Positions 1 to 12,600 of a stretch of DNA of 64,000 nucleotides are shown one piece after another. Origin of the DNA: Phoronis australis (taxonomy: Eukaryota > Phoronida > Phoronidae); NCBI GenBank assembly GCA_002633005.1, contig NMRA01000107.1, positions 807,872 through 871,871 on the forward strand, given 5' to 3'. Under the pieces are notes generated by a model. The model had not been told where the DNA came from, ran no database searches, and saw only the letters and a program-made list of their open reading frames with translations. Positions within the stretch are counted from its first letter, which is position 1. Each line of letters opens with the position of its first letter. Made by a program: the position numbers and the translations under genes.

Positions 1-73
1 CCTATGGGACATGTGGAAGTTGCTTGTTCTGAATTCGGAGCCTTCGAACCATCGAATTTTGGGATCGTATTCT
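1..73 (-). CDS. Possible further protease exon, cut by window edge
   Basis: After a TTTCCAG acceptor (end at 74), phase 1 continues without a stop to the window edge. It reads ENTIPKFDGSKAPNSEQATS and then TCP. The phase fits exon 15, but there is no recognisable domain and open frame over 73 bases is weak evidence. Confidence 0.3.
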
Positions 74-568
74 CTGGAAACTCACGGCCGAGCACGCTCT
101 TCTATTTGATGCACTTGTTGTACAGCCGTTAAGGTGCTGAAGCTCGAAGGCAAAAATGAACTAATGTTTATTCGGTAAACAGGTCATTAGGATTTGAAAT
201 GCGAATAAATGTTTTTGCTCCGAAATCAATGGAATTTATGTGAAACTACACAACTTCCTAAACATGCTCACTGGTCGAATATATGTGTACGACATTGAAT
301 GGATGATTCACGTTCATGTAAATGTATATCAGAGAAGAGATTATAGTTTTGTACCGAATATGGGAAGCGGTCTCTCAAGTGTTATATTTGCTGATGGCGA
401 TTGTGTCTACGGTGCACGTGATCACACTAATCAAACTTAGTTGTGATGATTCTGATTAGACAGATATGGCGTTGGTTGGGATACAGATGATAGTGATTTA
501 CACAGTAATAATGAACACATAGCATATTTTATTATATTTAACTTTTTTAATCGAGGTTGAAAATTTAC

Positions 569-655
569 CAGATCCCGTAGTTCCTTGCGAAATTGAAGAC
601 GTGGAAAACTCTGTAGCATTCATTGGAGTGAACGTAGTATTCGTGCTCGTAGATG
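569..655 (-). CDS. Protease exon 15: Ser/Thr-rich cassette 3
   Basis: Eighty-seven bases, phase 1 at both ends, acceptor TTTTTCAG, donor GTAAAT. Begins (A)STSTNTTFTPMNATEFS and ends SISQGTTGS(G). Contains two N-glycosylation sequons (NTT, NAT). Clearly paralogous to exon 14. Confidence 0.78.
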
Positions 656-3600
656 CTGAAAAATACAGGCATTTTCACGAACTTTGTTCAGCAACAGGTA
701 ATTCAACGATTACCAGGTGCATATTTTAGAAAAAGGTGTCATTTTGAAGCGCACAACCTATACAATCCCTTGGGACATTTGATCTGCTAATTTTATAACC
801 TTTTGGGACCTTCCACTCTAAAAGTTGACGACACGATTTTGTATTCCATCTATAGCTGGAAGGTGCTTAAGTTCGATGACGTGGATTACGTCTGATGTAG
901 ACATGATCACACAGATATATTCTTTCTGTGAAGACAAGACAGTGATTTATATCGTAAAATTATCAACAAATAGCAAAATTTAAGGTATATATAGAATATT
1001 AAGTTTACCAGATTCCGTGGTCTGTGCCGAAATTGAAGACGCGGGAAACACTGTAGTGATCTTTGAAGTAACCGTCGTACTCGTGCTCGTGGAAGCTGTA
1101 AAATACGGTCATTTGCACGGAGTTCGTCAAGCAATTGATTATTCAAAGATTACCAGTTTCTTTTTGTAAAAATGCCCAGGACAACAACACATGATACGTG
1201 GACAGATATACAGAGGTGGTAGCCTACAAAAAATAATGGAAGAGGACGAGAAGTCCTCCAGGCCGTGGATGTAGAGAATGACAATACCAACGCTGCAGAC
1301 GCTTACAGCAGACACACGATTTGAGAACTATATTCAGACTAACCACGAAGGACAATATGAAAATGACGCAATGTTGTAATTACAGGAACCTGCCACCTTT
1401 ACACTACCTGTTTCGTAAGAGAATAATGAGGATCTTTTGCATTCAACGTACGATTAACAAGGGGTTACGAAGGCCGTCAAACAACCGGTTAAACAAGACG
1501 CTATAGACGTTACACTACCGTCGAGCTATGAGCGAATGTCGGTTCCAAAATCGGTATCTGGAGGACAGATCAGTGCTCAATCACACACGGACCTCAATGA
1601 CAGAAATCACCAATCATAACTGCCGTTCCATCAAAAATATGCCGATCCTTTGTGGTAGATATTGAGACTAAAATCAATAAACGGGGATTGGTCTAGCATT
1701 GTCCGAACGAAGGTGTCTTCGTGGTTTGCAGGGGCGAGTTGTTGTCACTCAGTGCAGTGTATTAATTGCAGACATAGACAAAACCAGTGTTATAATAGTA
1801 CCTTGAAGAGATGGCAAGTTGTGATTGCGTGTGCAATGTCGTGGTTTTGCACAACTGGCAACCCCTGGGGCAAGATTAGATGTCTTGCACAAACAGCCAA
1901 AATATAACGCGAGCTGTGGGCAGGTGTACAACCATTAGTTTGCCTAATATGTCGATGCATGCCTTTTAAATGTTTGAAGATACACAGGAAACATGAAAAC
2001 AATCAGATGGCAAGGTAAACTGATTACCGTAAAGTTTGTCTTTCTAACGATACACATTTAAAGGAAATGTGTATCTGTCTATAGAGCAAAGTTATGCAAT
2101 CCTGTGCTATATTTGCAATTGATTCTTCGAATCTTGGACCTTCCAAACTCATTACCCAAGGTGCTGTCATTCTGTAAAACAATTTCTCACATGACCTGAA
2201 AGTTTGTGAATAGCATATTTGAACAGTTCGTGAAAAGCACACGTAATGAGGTTTTTGAAATTTGAAAATTGGACCCGAAATGCTACTTTTACAACCTAAA
2301 ACGTTTGTTTAATGTTGCAATAATATGTTCCTCATTAGTTCTACTGGATGTGCAACACAATTCGGCCAATTACCAAAGCAGCAGGGTCAGTTGGAGGTAA
2401 ATCAAGTGTCACTGTACAATTCTTGGCATGAGTGAGCCAATGCCCCGCTAGACTACAGGCGCTTGAGACATCACGAAATGGCAATCAGTTCAATAAGTAA
2501 TACAAGAATTTATTCCTGAAATTAGGGTCGTCGAATGAAGTGCCTTCATTGATATTGATAATTTGCCGTTGAACTTAATCTCGATGTTCATCTGGATAAA
2601 AAACTGGCATCCTAGATGAGATGTCATTGATTTAGACAATCTTTGTTTGTACATCTATAGATTCGTAGATAATGTGAAATATTAAGGATCATACATGTAG
2701 TTGAGTGCCTAATCTGATACAGAGTTACGCATGAGGCTGCAGGAGACAACACACCAACCCAGTTTGAAACAAACAACTTAAAATTTGTTCATTTGTCTCG
2801 ACTACTCATGAAACGTGCATGAGTCTGATTCGGGATACCCTGCTCACACAATACACATTTGCCTTGCTAGTTTACTCCCATGTATTCATCAAAGGTACAA
2901 CTTTCAAGCTAAAAATAACTGGTGCCCGTTCCGTAGATGCAATATAATCTCGAATACGCAATGTCATGTAAATGTATTTTCAAGGTATCGCCATGCACTA
3001 CAGAAGAAGCGCAAGATCACACTTGTGAAATTCTTACAGTCTAGAGCACACAGCCAGATCACTTCCCGAAATCTCTAACTCGTTGATATTTTTATGTTTA
3101 GCTGTTCCATTCACCACATTTCAATTTGCTCGTGCGGTAAATCATTCGTGCAGAGACATGTCCACCGCTGCGGGCTGTATTTTACCGCCAACCCGTTCAA
3201 CTCGTTACCGCGTAACCATTTTTAAGAAGTTTGAATAAATAGAGCATGTGTACATTAAGCCTTATATAGGGGGGGGGTCGAGTTTTTGAGCATGTGAACC
3301 TTTTTCTGAAAAAAAACCTTGTACTAAAACAAAGGGGAGACGGTGTTCGTTCAGAGCTATGAATTGTGCATTCGAAAATTCCTGCTTTTTAGTAGACTTT
3401 TGTCTCGTTTTCTCGGACTTTTTGCTTCTCTGAAGCGGACCTTTTTGCCCACTTTTCCAAATTGGAGGTGGGGCTCTGAGCCCCCCCCTCCGGGTGCACG
3501 TACATGTATGAAGAGGAGTGCATTGCTTGAAAAACTTGATTTTAAGGAGCGAGTTTCTCATGAACGCAAGTTGCGGATGTTTGGGGGTCGAAAGGTGCAT

Positions 3601-6600
3601 AATGAGTCAGAATAGAAAAACCTATATAATTGCTTTCGGTTATTCATGTTGGCTGTATGAAACTTATTGCACAAAACTTTCAGGTAATGAAACTAAAAAT
3701 CAAGATTCGGAAGTTTTACCCGAGAGGTCGCTTCGTTGTTGATCGCATCACGATATTTAATAAAAACAAAACTAACAAAAACGCCTGGGTTTTTGGTGTA
3801 GAACTAATAGGTTACACTTTATATCTTACGATTCCACTGAAATTTATTTTTTTTCTGGGCTGACAATTAAGATCTAGACATAGTAAATAAATTCATTATT
3901 TGGTAAGGAAGATTGTCTGATGCCTTAAAAGGGTATTAAGACTGTTAAAGGGCAATGCAGGCTCTTTTACAATCAACCATTGCAATCAGAATAATGGTGT
4001 GTGGACGCTTGCTAGCCTTGATTCAACTTCCACAGCAACCTGACAAATATGTTAAATTGACAAGAGCAGCTAACGATTCGCGCGAGTAAGTGGACGGTGG
4101 GGAGAACCAGGGCACCTCCAACCACCGTGTTCAGTTTGTGGTGTAGTGAGAACAACTGTCTAATGACTCTGTGTTTCCATGGAAGTACTTATTGCTCAAC
4201 TGCAGTCGACAGAATACATTTGAGTAAAAAACCTCATGATGCATTATCCTCTCAAGTAAAAAGGATAACATTTTAGACAAACCATAGGTAAAATGGGGAA
4301 CTGATGAGCTCAATATTTGTGCGGGCCAATGTTTCTGTGGCGGTTATAGCATTGCGCATAAAACATAGTACCCAATGACAATGCATCCATTGACCCATAT
4401 ACAGTAGTGATTAAGACATAACAGTGAACAAGTTTTACGGACTGTCATGCAGTTTATACCAGAGTCCGTGGTCTTCACATCATCAGTGGAAGTGATTTTG
4501 CTAGTCGCTGAAGTTGATGCGGTGGTCGTTATTGACGAATCTGAAAAAATCAATTTTGTTATAACCCACATGGTTACAAACGCATACTTTTTCAATTGGC
4601 AAAGGACTTGGCAGATACATGCACGTACTCAAGCAAAACCAAAATCGCCACTTGGTGGCGCCACTGAAGTCTCAGTCATTGCAAAGTGATGGACTCCTAA
4701 ATGGGATCACAAATATCAAAATTCGTGAAGAACCATAAAGAAAGTTGATAGATAATGAAGCTCTGACAAAAACACGCAACTGCTACCACAGGAGTCACGT
4801 ATCCGAATACCAACGTCACCAAGACCGTACAATTCTTCGCAGAACAACATCCGCTAAATTCCAAAATGAAGCTTAAGTGTTTTGGTAGAAAGAGAAGTGA
4901 AAGCCAAAAACTTGAGAAAATAACAAAAAACGGAGTGAGCATCATCAGCTCATATCGTGAAACTCGACAGAGAACTCGGGAGTTGCACAGGCAAACGTAA
5001 AAACGAAAATTGGCACTAGGGGACACGGTAGAAGTTAAACACTTGCCTGGACATGTACATGTACTCGTGCCGTTCGATTCATAAAAGAAAATTGTTAGCA
5101 AAATTTCACGAACATTTATTAGGAGGGTTCTGACGCTAGACGTCTGACAGACGGACAGACAGAAATGACGGCAAGATGCACCCATATACATGTATGTAGA
5201 CCTAAGTCAATAACAAGTGGGCTTACATGTACGGAATTATTTTATAAGAAAATTAACTGATGTTGGTATTAAAGGATTAATTTAGAAAAAAATGGTATGG
5301 GTGAATTAACCCAACGGCATCAACTAAATCTATCGGCCAATTAGAAGGACCTGTGGGCCATGCTATTTTTTTATAAATTTCCACTTCAAATTTTAATGGG
5401 CTCGTTGGACCCAGATAAGCAATGACAGTGAGTTAATGAATTGTTTGCGGAAATGACACGGGGCACGCTCCTCAATTTATCCTAGTCATGAAGAATCAGT
5501 GTCATTAATTAATATACATTTGTTGTTGGTTCATATTGCTGTGGACTAGTCAACAACCAAGTGATTACCTTTAGGGACGCATTTTCCGTTCTTGCACCAC
5601 ATATCCTTTCCACAGTCTGTACCTGTAGCGGCGAATGTGTATCTAGTCTCGCAACCACCTCCACTGGTCTTGCACCATAGTGCGACACACTTATTGTATC
5701 CCTTTTTATCGTAAACCCACTGTAAAATGCAACGTTCACATGTCGGTTCTGCAAAATGTACGCCTTTGATGATCCCCTGAGTTCAGCAGCTTGGTATTAA
5801 CAGTGTTGTGCACTGTTTTGATATCGTATGGACGAGATACTGCACACCTTGAGGAGATATTTGGAAGCTGAGAGGAAGTTTGAGTGATCTCACCAAATTC
5901 AGAAGACGTGGGGTCAATATTTTTTACACGGAGAGTTTGAAAGAACATTTCAAATTTTTCTGATTAAATCCTGTACAACGGATTCGTGGAATAAACAGAT
6001 TCAAATTAGTTATGGCCATTATGATAACACTTGCAGCCGATTTCATAAATCTGGTTTAACAAAACCAGGTTTAAGACTTAAACCTGGTCATCCTAAACCT
6101 GGTCTACCATGGTTTATAAGTCTGAAAACCTGGCGTACGTTCAGTAAGGATAGGATCTACGCTAGGACCTACATGTAGCTAAAATCTAGTTAGAGTCACG
6201 TGTTCTAATTCAAAATACACGACAAGGTCTCACGTAATGTTCCGAAGTCTTGCGTCTTAGCGAGGTCCTAGCGCTGCTGAACGGGAGGCTGGTTTTGTTA
6301 GACCATATAGCGGGTTTAGTAAAACCAGGTTTAAAGTATCCAAGTCACCTTACTGTGTTAACCCGGATTAACCCAACAAAAACTATTGAAGTGCTTCAAT
6401 GAAACCTTGATCACGTGGGTACACACGGGCACACAGTAGTAGAATCAGTGCAGACATTTGCGAAAAAGGGCTAAAAGCTTTTCTCACGAGGAAAAATGCT
6501 CCCTCCTATAAGTGATCAGAGAAAAAGCCAATGTCATAGTCGAGAACAAGAAAATTGGTCCAAATCAAGTCATCATAAGCAGCAGGCTTGTGAGATATGG

Positions 6601-9600
6601 CTCCAGAATAAAGGCCAGAAAGAAAATTTCATCAGTGCAAAATTGTGCCGAGAACAATGGCGAGGGACCCAATGGCAGATCTAAGATATGAGTGGATATT
6701 TTTAATATTGTATGGTACAACACACGCACGCACATTATAGTACTTGCTCACTAGTAACCGCATCATAGTAAAAGTAAATGCAGATTTATTTCCCAGTCAT
6801 TTTACTTTTTTGCGGTCAAAGGGGGGGGGGGAGGCACAGGAGCGGATCCAGGATTTTGAATTTTTTTTTGGGGGGGACAGGGCAGAGTATTAACCAGGAA
6901 TTTACCCGTCAGACATTCGCACCCGGAAACTGCCAAATGCAATCTGGGATAATTTTAGGGGGGGGATGCATGACCCCCACTAAATCCGCCACAAGGGCAG
7001 GACCCCTCCCCGGCAACCTTAAATCGTGGACCAATTGAGATTGAACTAGGTCAGATTAATCATTAGATGCCTTTTTAGTCATACGCCTAGTGCTTGAGAC
7101 GATGACGCTTTGCCCGAACAGTCATATTCCGAGGAATCCAAAGGATACCCTTCAGTACCTACTGGTCTACAAGTACCTATACTTGGGCGGATCCAGGGTT
7201 TCAGGGAGTCCCGACCCCCATTTCCTTTATTTTAGTGATATCGAATCTATAATTTTCAAATTGTTGGCGCAGACTATCCTTTTAAAAGTTCTTGATCCGA
7301 CCCCTCCCCACTAAAAATTCTTGGTCTCCCCTGTTACGTTTGATCTTGTGTAGTCCTGAAACTGAATATATACAGTCCGTTCCCCCTCTAAAACTGCGTC
7401 GTAAATGCAAACCACAGCATCATCCAGTTGCACCTATATCGTGCAAGTTTGCCATATTTAATAATATCAAACCTGGGTTTGACCAAGTCTAAAGTTAAAT
7501 CTGGTTTAAGATCTTAATACAGGTCTAAGTAATGTACACTGTATACCTCGTTGGTGAAATGAAAAGGTAGACCAGGGCCCGGTCTCCAATCTTTTTACTC
7601 GAAATGGAACTCGAAATTAGGTTTGGCATTTTCTACTCTACTTTTGGACGAAATCAAGATAAGTGTCTATTACTCTATGCTCTAGTACACAATAACTTAC
7701 TTAGATAATTTATTGCCCTTAGTTCACAGTTTGTAAACCCAATATTAAAGCAATAAGTTCGAGTTTGAACTCGAAATTTCGAGTTTTTACTCGAGTTTGT
7801 AGCACGAATATAAGGATCTTCAAGGGCAAACTTGAACTAGAAACTCCTATGCATAAATTATAATGTATTCGAGCACAGTCTGATAACCAATTATCTTAAG
7901 TTTGCACAAAAGGAGGCAGAGAAATTGCCAAAAATAGTTTCGAGTTCGTTTCGAGTACAAAGATTAAACTAAACTGGGGTTAAACCAGGTTTTATTAGAC
8001 CACTGCTCTAGAAGTTAATTTAAAATCACCTTTATGAAATACAGATTATCTTTAAACCTGGTCTAGCTCCAGGTTTAACCAGGTTTAACTTTAAACCACC
8101 TTTATGAAATCGACTGTTGGTGAACAGGAAAATGTCTGGCAACAGCTGTCTCCGTCCACCCTGATTCTATCAAACCAAGTTCACGTGCTCTTTCCAAATT
8201 TGTCAACTTTGCCATCACAGTGCTGTCAAGCAAGACTTGAGGCAAACGGACACCGCTTTCATAAAAGTGGTTTAAACCTGGTCAAATTTTAGACATAACT
8301 TGCATTTCACTGACATGGTTAAAAGTTTGCAAGCCTGCCTCCCGTTCAGTAACGCTAGGACCTCGCTAAAAGGCAAGACTTCGCGAGATTACGTGAGATA
8401 TTGCCGTGCATTTTGAATGAGAACACGTGACTTTGACTGGCTTTTAGCTAGGTCCTAGCGTCTACTGAACGCACGCCTGGTTTTGTTAGACGAGGGGGCT
8501 TGTTTAGCAAAACCAGGTTTAAAGTATCCAAGGCACCCTACTGTGTCGATCTGTATTAGACCAACAAAGAAACAATTGAAACGCTTCAATGAAACCTTGA
8601 TGATGTGGGTATATATGGCACACAGTACCAGAATCAGTGCAGACGTTTGAAAAATGGTCTAAGAAGCTTTTCTCATGAGGAATAATGTTCCCTTCTAGAA
8701 CTGGTCGGAGAAAAGTTAATGTTACAGAGAACAATGAAATTGGCGCCAAAAAGTCAACGTACAGTAATTACCAGACTTGGAGAGCTATTGGTCCAGGCAG
8801 GCTGCACAGTAGCGCAATCGGAAAAATGCAGCGACAAATAACTAAGGGACATTTGGAACACTACAAAATAAAGGCCACAGAGAAAACTTCAGCAGAGAAA
8901 AAATTGGAAAGGAAAACGGTAAGGGACTCAACGGCGGATCTAGGATTTGGGAAGCCGTCCAAACCGTACAACGTTTTCTTGTGTACCAGAAAGTACGTTC
9001 ATAAAATGAGTCATACTCTGTGTGTCTGTGTGTGTGTGCGTGCGTGCATGTGTGTGTGTGTGTGTGCGTGCAGAAACTTAGGCAACAAGTAATTTCCAGT
9101 TTTAAAGGTTTAATACGTAGGAATAGGCAGGGTAGTGGTTTGAAGAAATTTAGGCGGATGGTTAATGTGGTTCGCAGTTTGCGTTTTATGCGGTAAGTAG
9201 GAAATGTCCCTAACCATGTTTTGTGTTGTATATCGCAATATTCTGATTACGTCAGGTGATTTCCTAGCCTCGCATTACCCCTCATAGCTGAAAAGTATTT
9301 GCGCATGCGGGGACACCACTCATACATGTAGGGCTAGCCAAACTGAAGAATGACACTAGTGAAGTCTACGCATGCGCTGATAATATTTTCCTCCGAGGGA
9401 AAATTATGGAGTAATCGTCGAATTAACGACGACATACCTTTAAGTGTAGATACATGTATACGTGAATGCAGGCAGAAATCAGTATCATCATAATTACCGT
9501 TACGAAAGCTTACGGGCAGATACGAAAGCTACGGAGTTGATTTGCTCTATGTCTGAGGCAGTGTTTAAATATAGGTGAACCTTACCTGTCCACATTCACC

Positions 9601-12600
9601 GCTGTCTTCCCCATACATCTGTTGACACTGAACATCCGCAGAGTAGATCTGACCAGGTAGCTTGGCCATATGCTTAGCCCACAACGCAGGGTCGCCGTGG
9701 GTAGCCTGGTCCTTCACGCATTGGCGATCACTGAAAAGAAACGTGCTCTAAACGACTAAGATGTGGTGTTTTCGGTTTCACACAGTGATTCTGGTAGTAT
9801 GGATGTATGTTTTATTCTAACTACACAGTACAAATGAGGAAGACGACAATGAGTAGAATTTGAGAGGGAGTTGCCGAGAGTGCGGGAAACGGCTCTAAAT
9901 AAATACCGCCATTTGATCGACTAGCGCCCCGGTGTGCACGTATATTCTAAATGTCGTGTGGAGTCTGGTGTTGATCATCAGCGCTAGTAATTTAGAGTAA
10001 TCTGCCGTGTTCTTGTACCAAATCCCTGTCCATAAAAAATCTAAAAATGATCAGTCAAAATGTCTGCGAATTGAAGACGAAACAAGAAAATCCCAGTTCT
10101 TATACTTTGATGTAATACCTGTACGTATGTACTTGTTCAATAATATTATTATGCACACGCAATGACAACAGGTTATTTCTGACTGACTCAAGTTTGATAT
10201 GTGAGAAACGATTTTAGTAGAAACCGCGCTGCACGCAAACACGATACAACACTACCTCATGAAAACAAATAACAATTCTTTTAATTAAACTACAAATGGG
10301 TATTTTTATTTTTTATTTTGGCGTCCTCAGTTCCAGGTTGACTACCTATGATTTTTACTATGGCTTTAATTGAAGAAGTTGACGTTCGAGCCCTGGACTT
10401 CCAAAACTAGCCATGTTCCTCGGACAGCATCCGTACGAGGCAGTCACAAGTTACACTTACCAGGAAGAGCCGAGGATAACGGCTTGACTAACAGAGGTTA
10501 CTTGTTGCCGAGGTCCGCAAAGGCTACATCAGAAACTGCATAGATGTCTCCTAACTTATTTCCTTTTATTATTCCATATCCACGTTCTTTCAAACGGAGG
10601 TGAACCCCAGTTCAAGAAACCACGCGGTGAGACTGACAACCCGTGATGTTTCAGGGTCAATTCATTGTTCACGCGCGAGAAGCTGACTAAGTTTTTACAT
10701 ATATTTTTCAACTTTTAATGTTACAACTTAAAACAGTGCATAATAGATTCTAACTTGGACGTTTGTTGCGAAAGCTAAATACAATTTACAAATGTTAAGT
10801 TTAATTTAAAATTATTGACGAAAGGAAAATGTGTTTACTTTACATTGCGCAAGCGTGTTTTTCATAAGTTGCGTAATGTAGTAGAATGTTTTAGACACGA
10901 CGAGTTTTTCGACAAAAAGATTGTTCGTGCGGTCCATGTGAGAAAACAAATCCTACACTCATCTCAGGTTTATGAGATGGGCAAAACTTCATGGAAATTT
11001 CGTCAAAATTGTAGGCAAGTCTCGGGTTTTTGACGAAATTTCCAAAAGGTTTTGCCCACGTCATAAACCTGAGACAAGTGTAGGATTCTCTATATCTCTT
11101 ACCTTTAAATATATAAAAACATATTTGCTATAGTCAAGAAGTTTGGTAAAAATAAATGAGTCAAATTCGTTGATTCAGATCAGCGATTAACAAGAATATA
11201 GTGAAAAAGCTCTTGGTAAGAGGCGTTCTGGTTATAACAGCAACAATGTGGTGGTTCACCATTCTACCCAAGCATATCGCGACACGTACACTATACATTG
11301 TGCCAAACGTTTTGTCACTGATCACACTCACATTCTCGCTTTTCTTGAAGTTTTCAGGATAGAGCTTTTACTCGGACGTTTTGCACCAATAGGTGTGAAA
11401 CGGAGGCAACGGAAGGTTTAAGTGACACTTTACCTCAATGTTTTCTTAAACTCGTTGACAGAGCACGACGAGAAGTAAAACACATTCCCTAGGTTACTAC
11501 TTCCTCCATCCGGGTCCATGATATGGTTGGCTTCCTTGCATCCATTGTCACCGTCATGATCGGCGCCCAGACTAAGAAAAAAATACCACGTTTTGAGAGG
11601 CGACGAGGAGACCATAAAAGAGCTTTGAATTGTGGAATGCCATGAAAGGAGTACATGTATAGCCACACTACATCCCGGGGTACTCGCCTATATTTTGACT
11701 TGGGTGTGGCTGGAAAACAGGGGTAGGCTACTCAATCTCCATGAGATTGGTAAGGTTTGAAGGGATCAACCGTCCCTGAAAAAGTTGCCCTTCCCAAGGT
11801 CTTTGTTCTAGAAACACCACCATATTGCAGGAATTAATTCCAAAAGCCCAATCCTTTCCAAGGGGAGATAACTGTAACATGCTGTTTAACGCAACTACAT
11901 GATTTGCAACCAAAGTTTTAAATATATAGAAAATATCAAAATCCAACCCTTCTGGGACTTGTGTAGTCGGAACTAACAGAAACATATCCCCCGAATTAAC
12001 CGAGACGAATGTCTTACCATCCTTCCCCCGAGATGTATTGGCCATTTCTCCACGTCTTTCTAGATAATGCGTAATACCAATAAGAAATGACTCTTACTGA
12101 TAAACAAGGAAGAGTCCGCTTTCTTGTTGTCTTATTCATGGCCTAGGTTAACTGGAGTTGTTTAGGAACAACTAGCAGTGGGTCGACGAAATACTTGGGA
12201 GAATCAATCAGCCATCAATCCCGATCAGAAGGAGCCAGGCGTTGATTGTTTCAACACGTTTTCAGAAGTGATGTGATATCCAATTTACACGTTTCGGACC
12301 TTCCAAAGTGAACACCTTCACGGGAAATTTCGCTTTGAAATGACATTTTTCGACTGCAAACTGGTAGTGAAAAAGTCGCCCTTCTGCGCGGCACGACTCG
12401 TTTAACGCCTTTACATAATCCACGTTTTGTCACTGAACTACACGGTTCGATACTTACTTGTGACCAAGTTCGTGCGCCGCGATAGCGATGCACCCGAAAC
12501 CTCCGTGGGACTCCGTGATTGAAATGGAACGACTTGCCGAACAAATATCTGCCATAGGGGCGAACCCTGTTAAACATTAATTAAAAGAGATGACATTTCG

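Noticed and set aside
82-140. Possible Ser/Thr exon near the left edge
   Set aside because: The phase-1 reading after the CTTCAG acceptor hits TAA in the third codon.
2024-2242. Possible extra Ser/Thr exon in the intron between exons 13 and 14 (acceptor TTTTACAG near 2176)
   Set aside because: The required phase-1 frame reads a stop codon immediately after the acceptor.
4697-5191. 164-codon minus ORF with Cys- and Phe-rich text
   Set aside because: Lies inside a copy of the interspersed repeat family and has no domain or splice context.
11728-12045. 105-codon minus ORF in the intron between the HELGH exon and the Met-turn exon
   Set aside because: The adjoining protease exons join in frame without it. 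No family motif is recognised; 'ggggagataact' here resembles common invertebrate repeat text.
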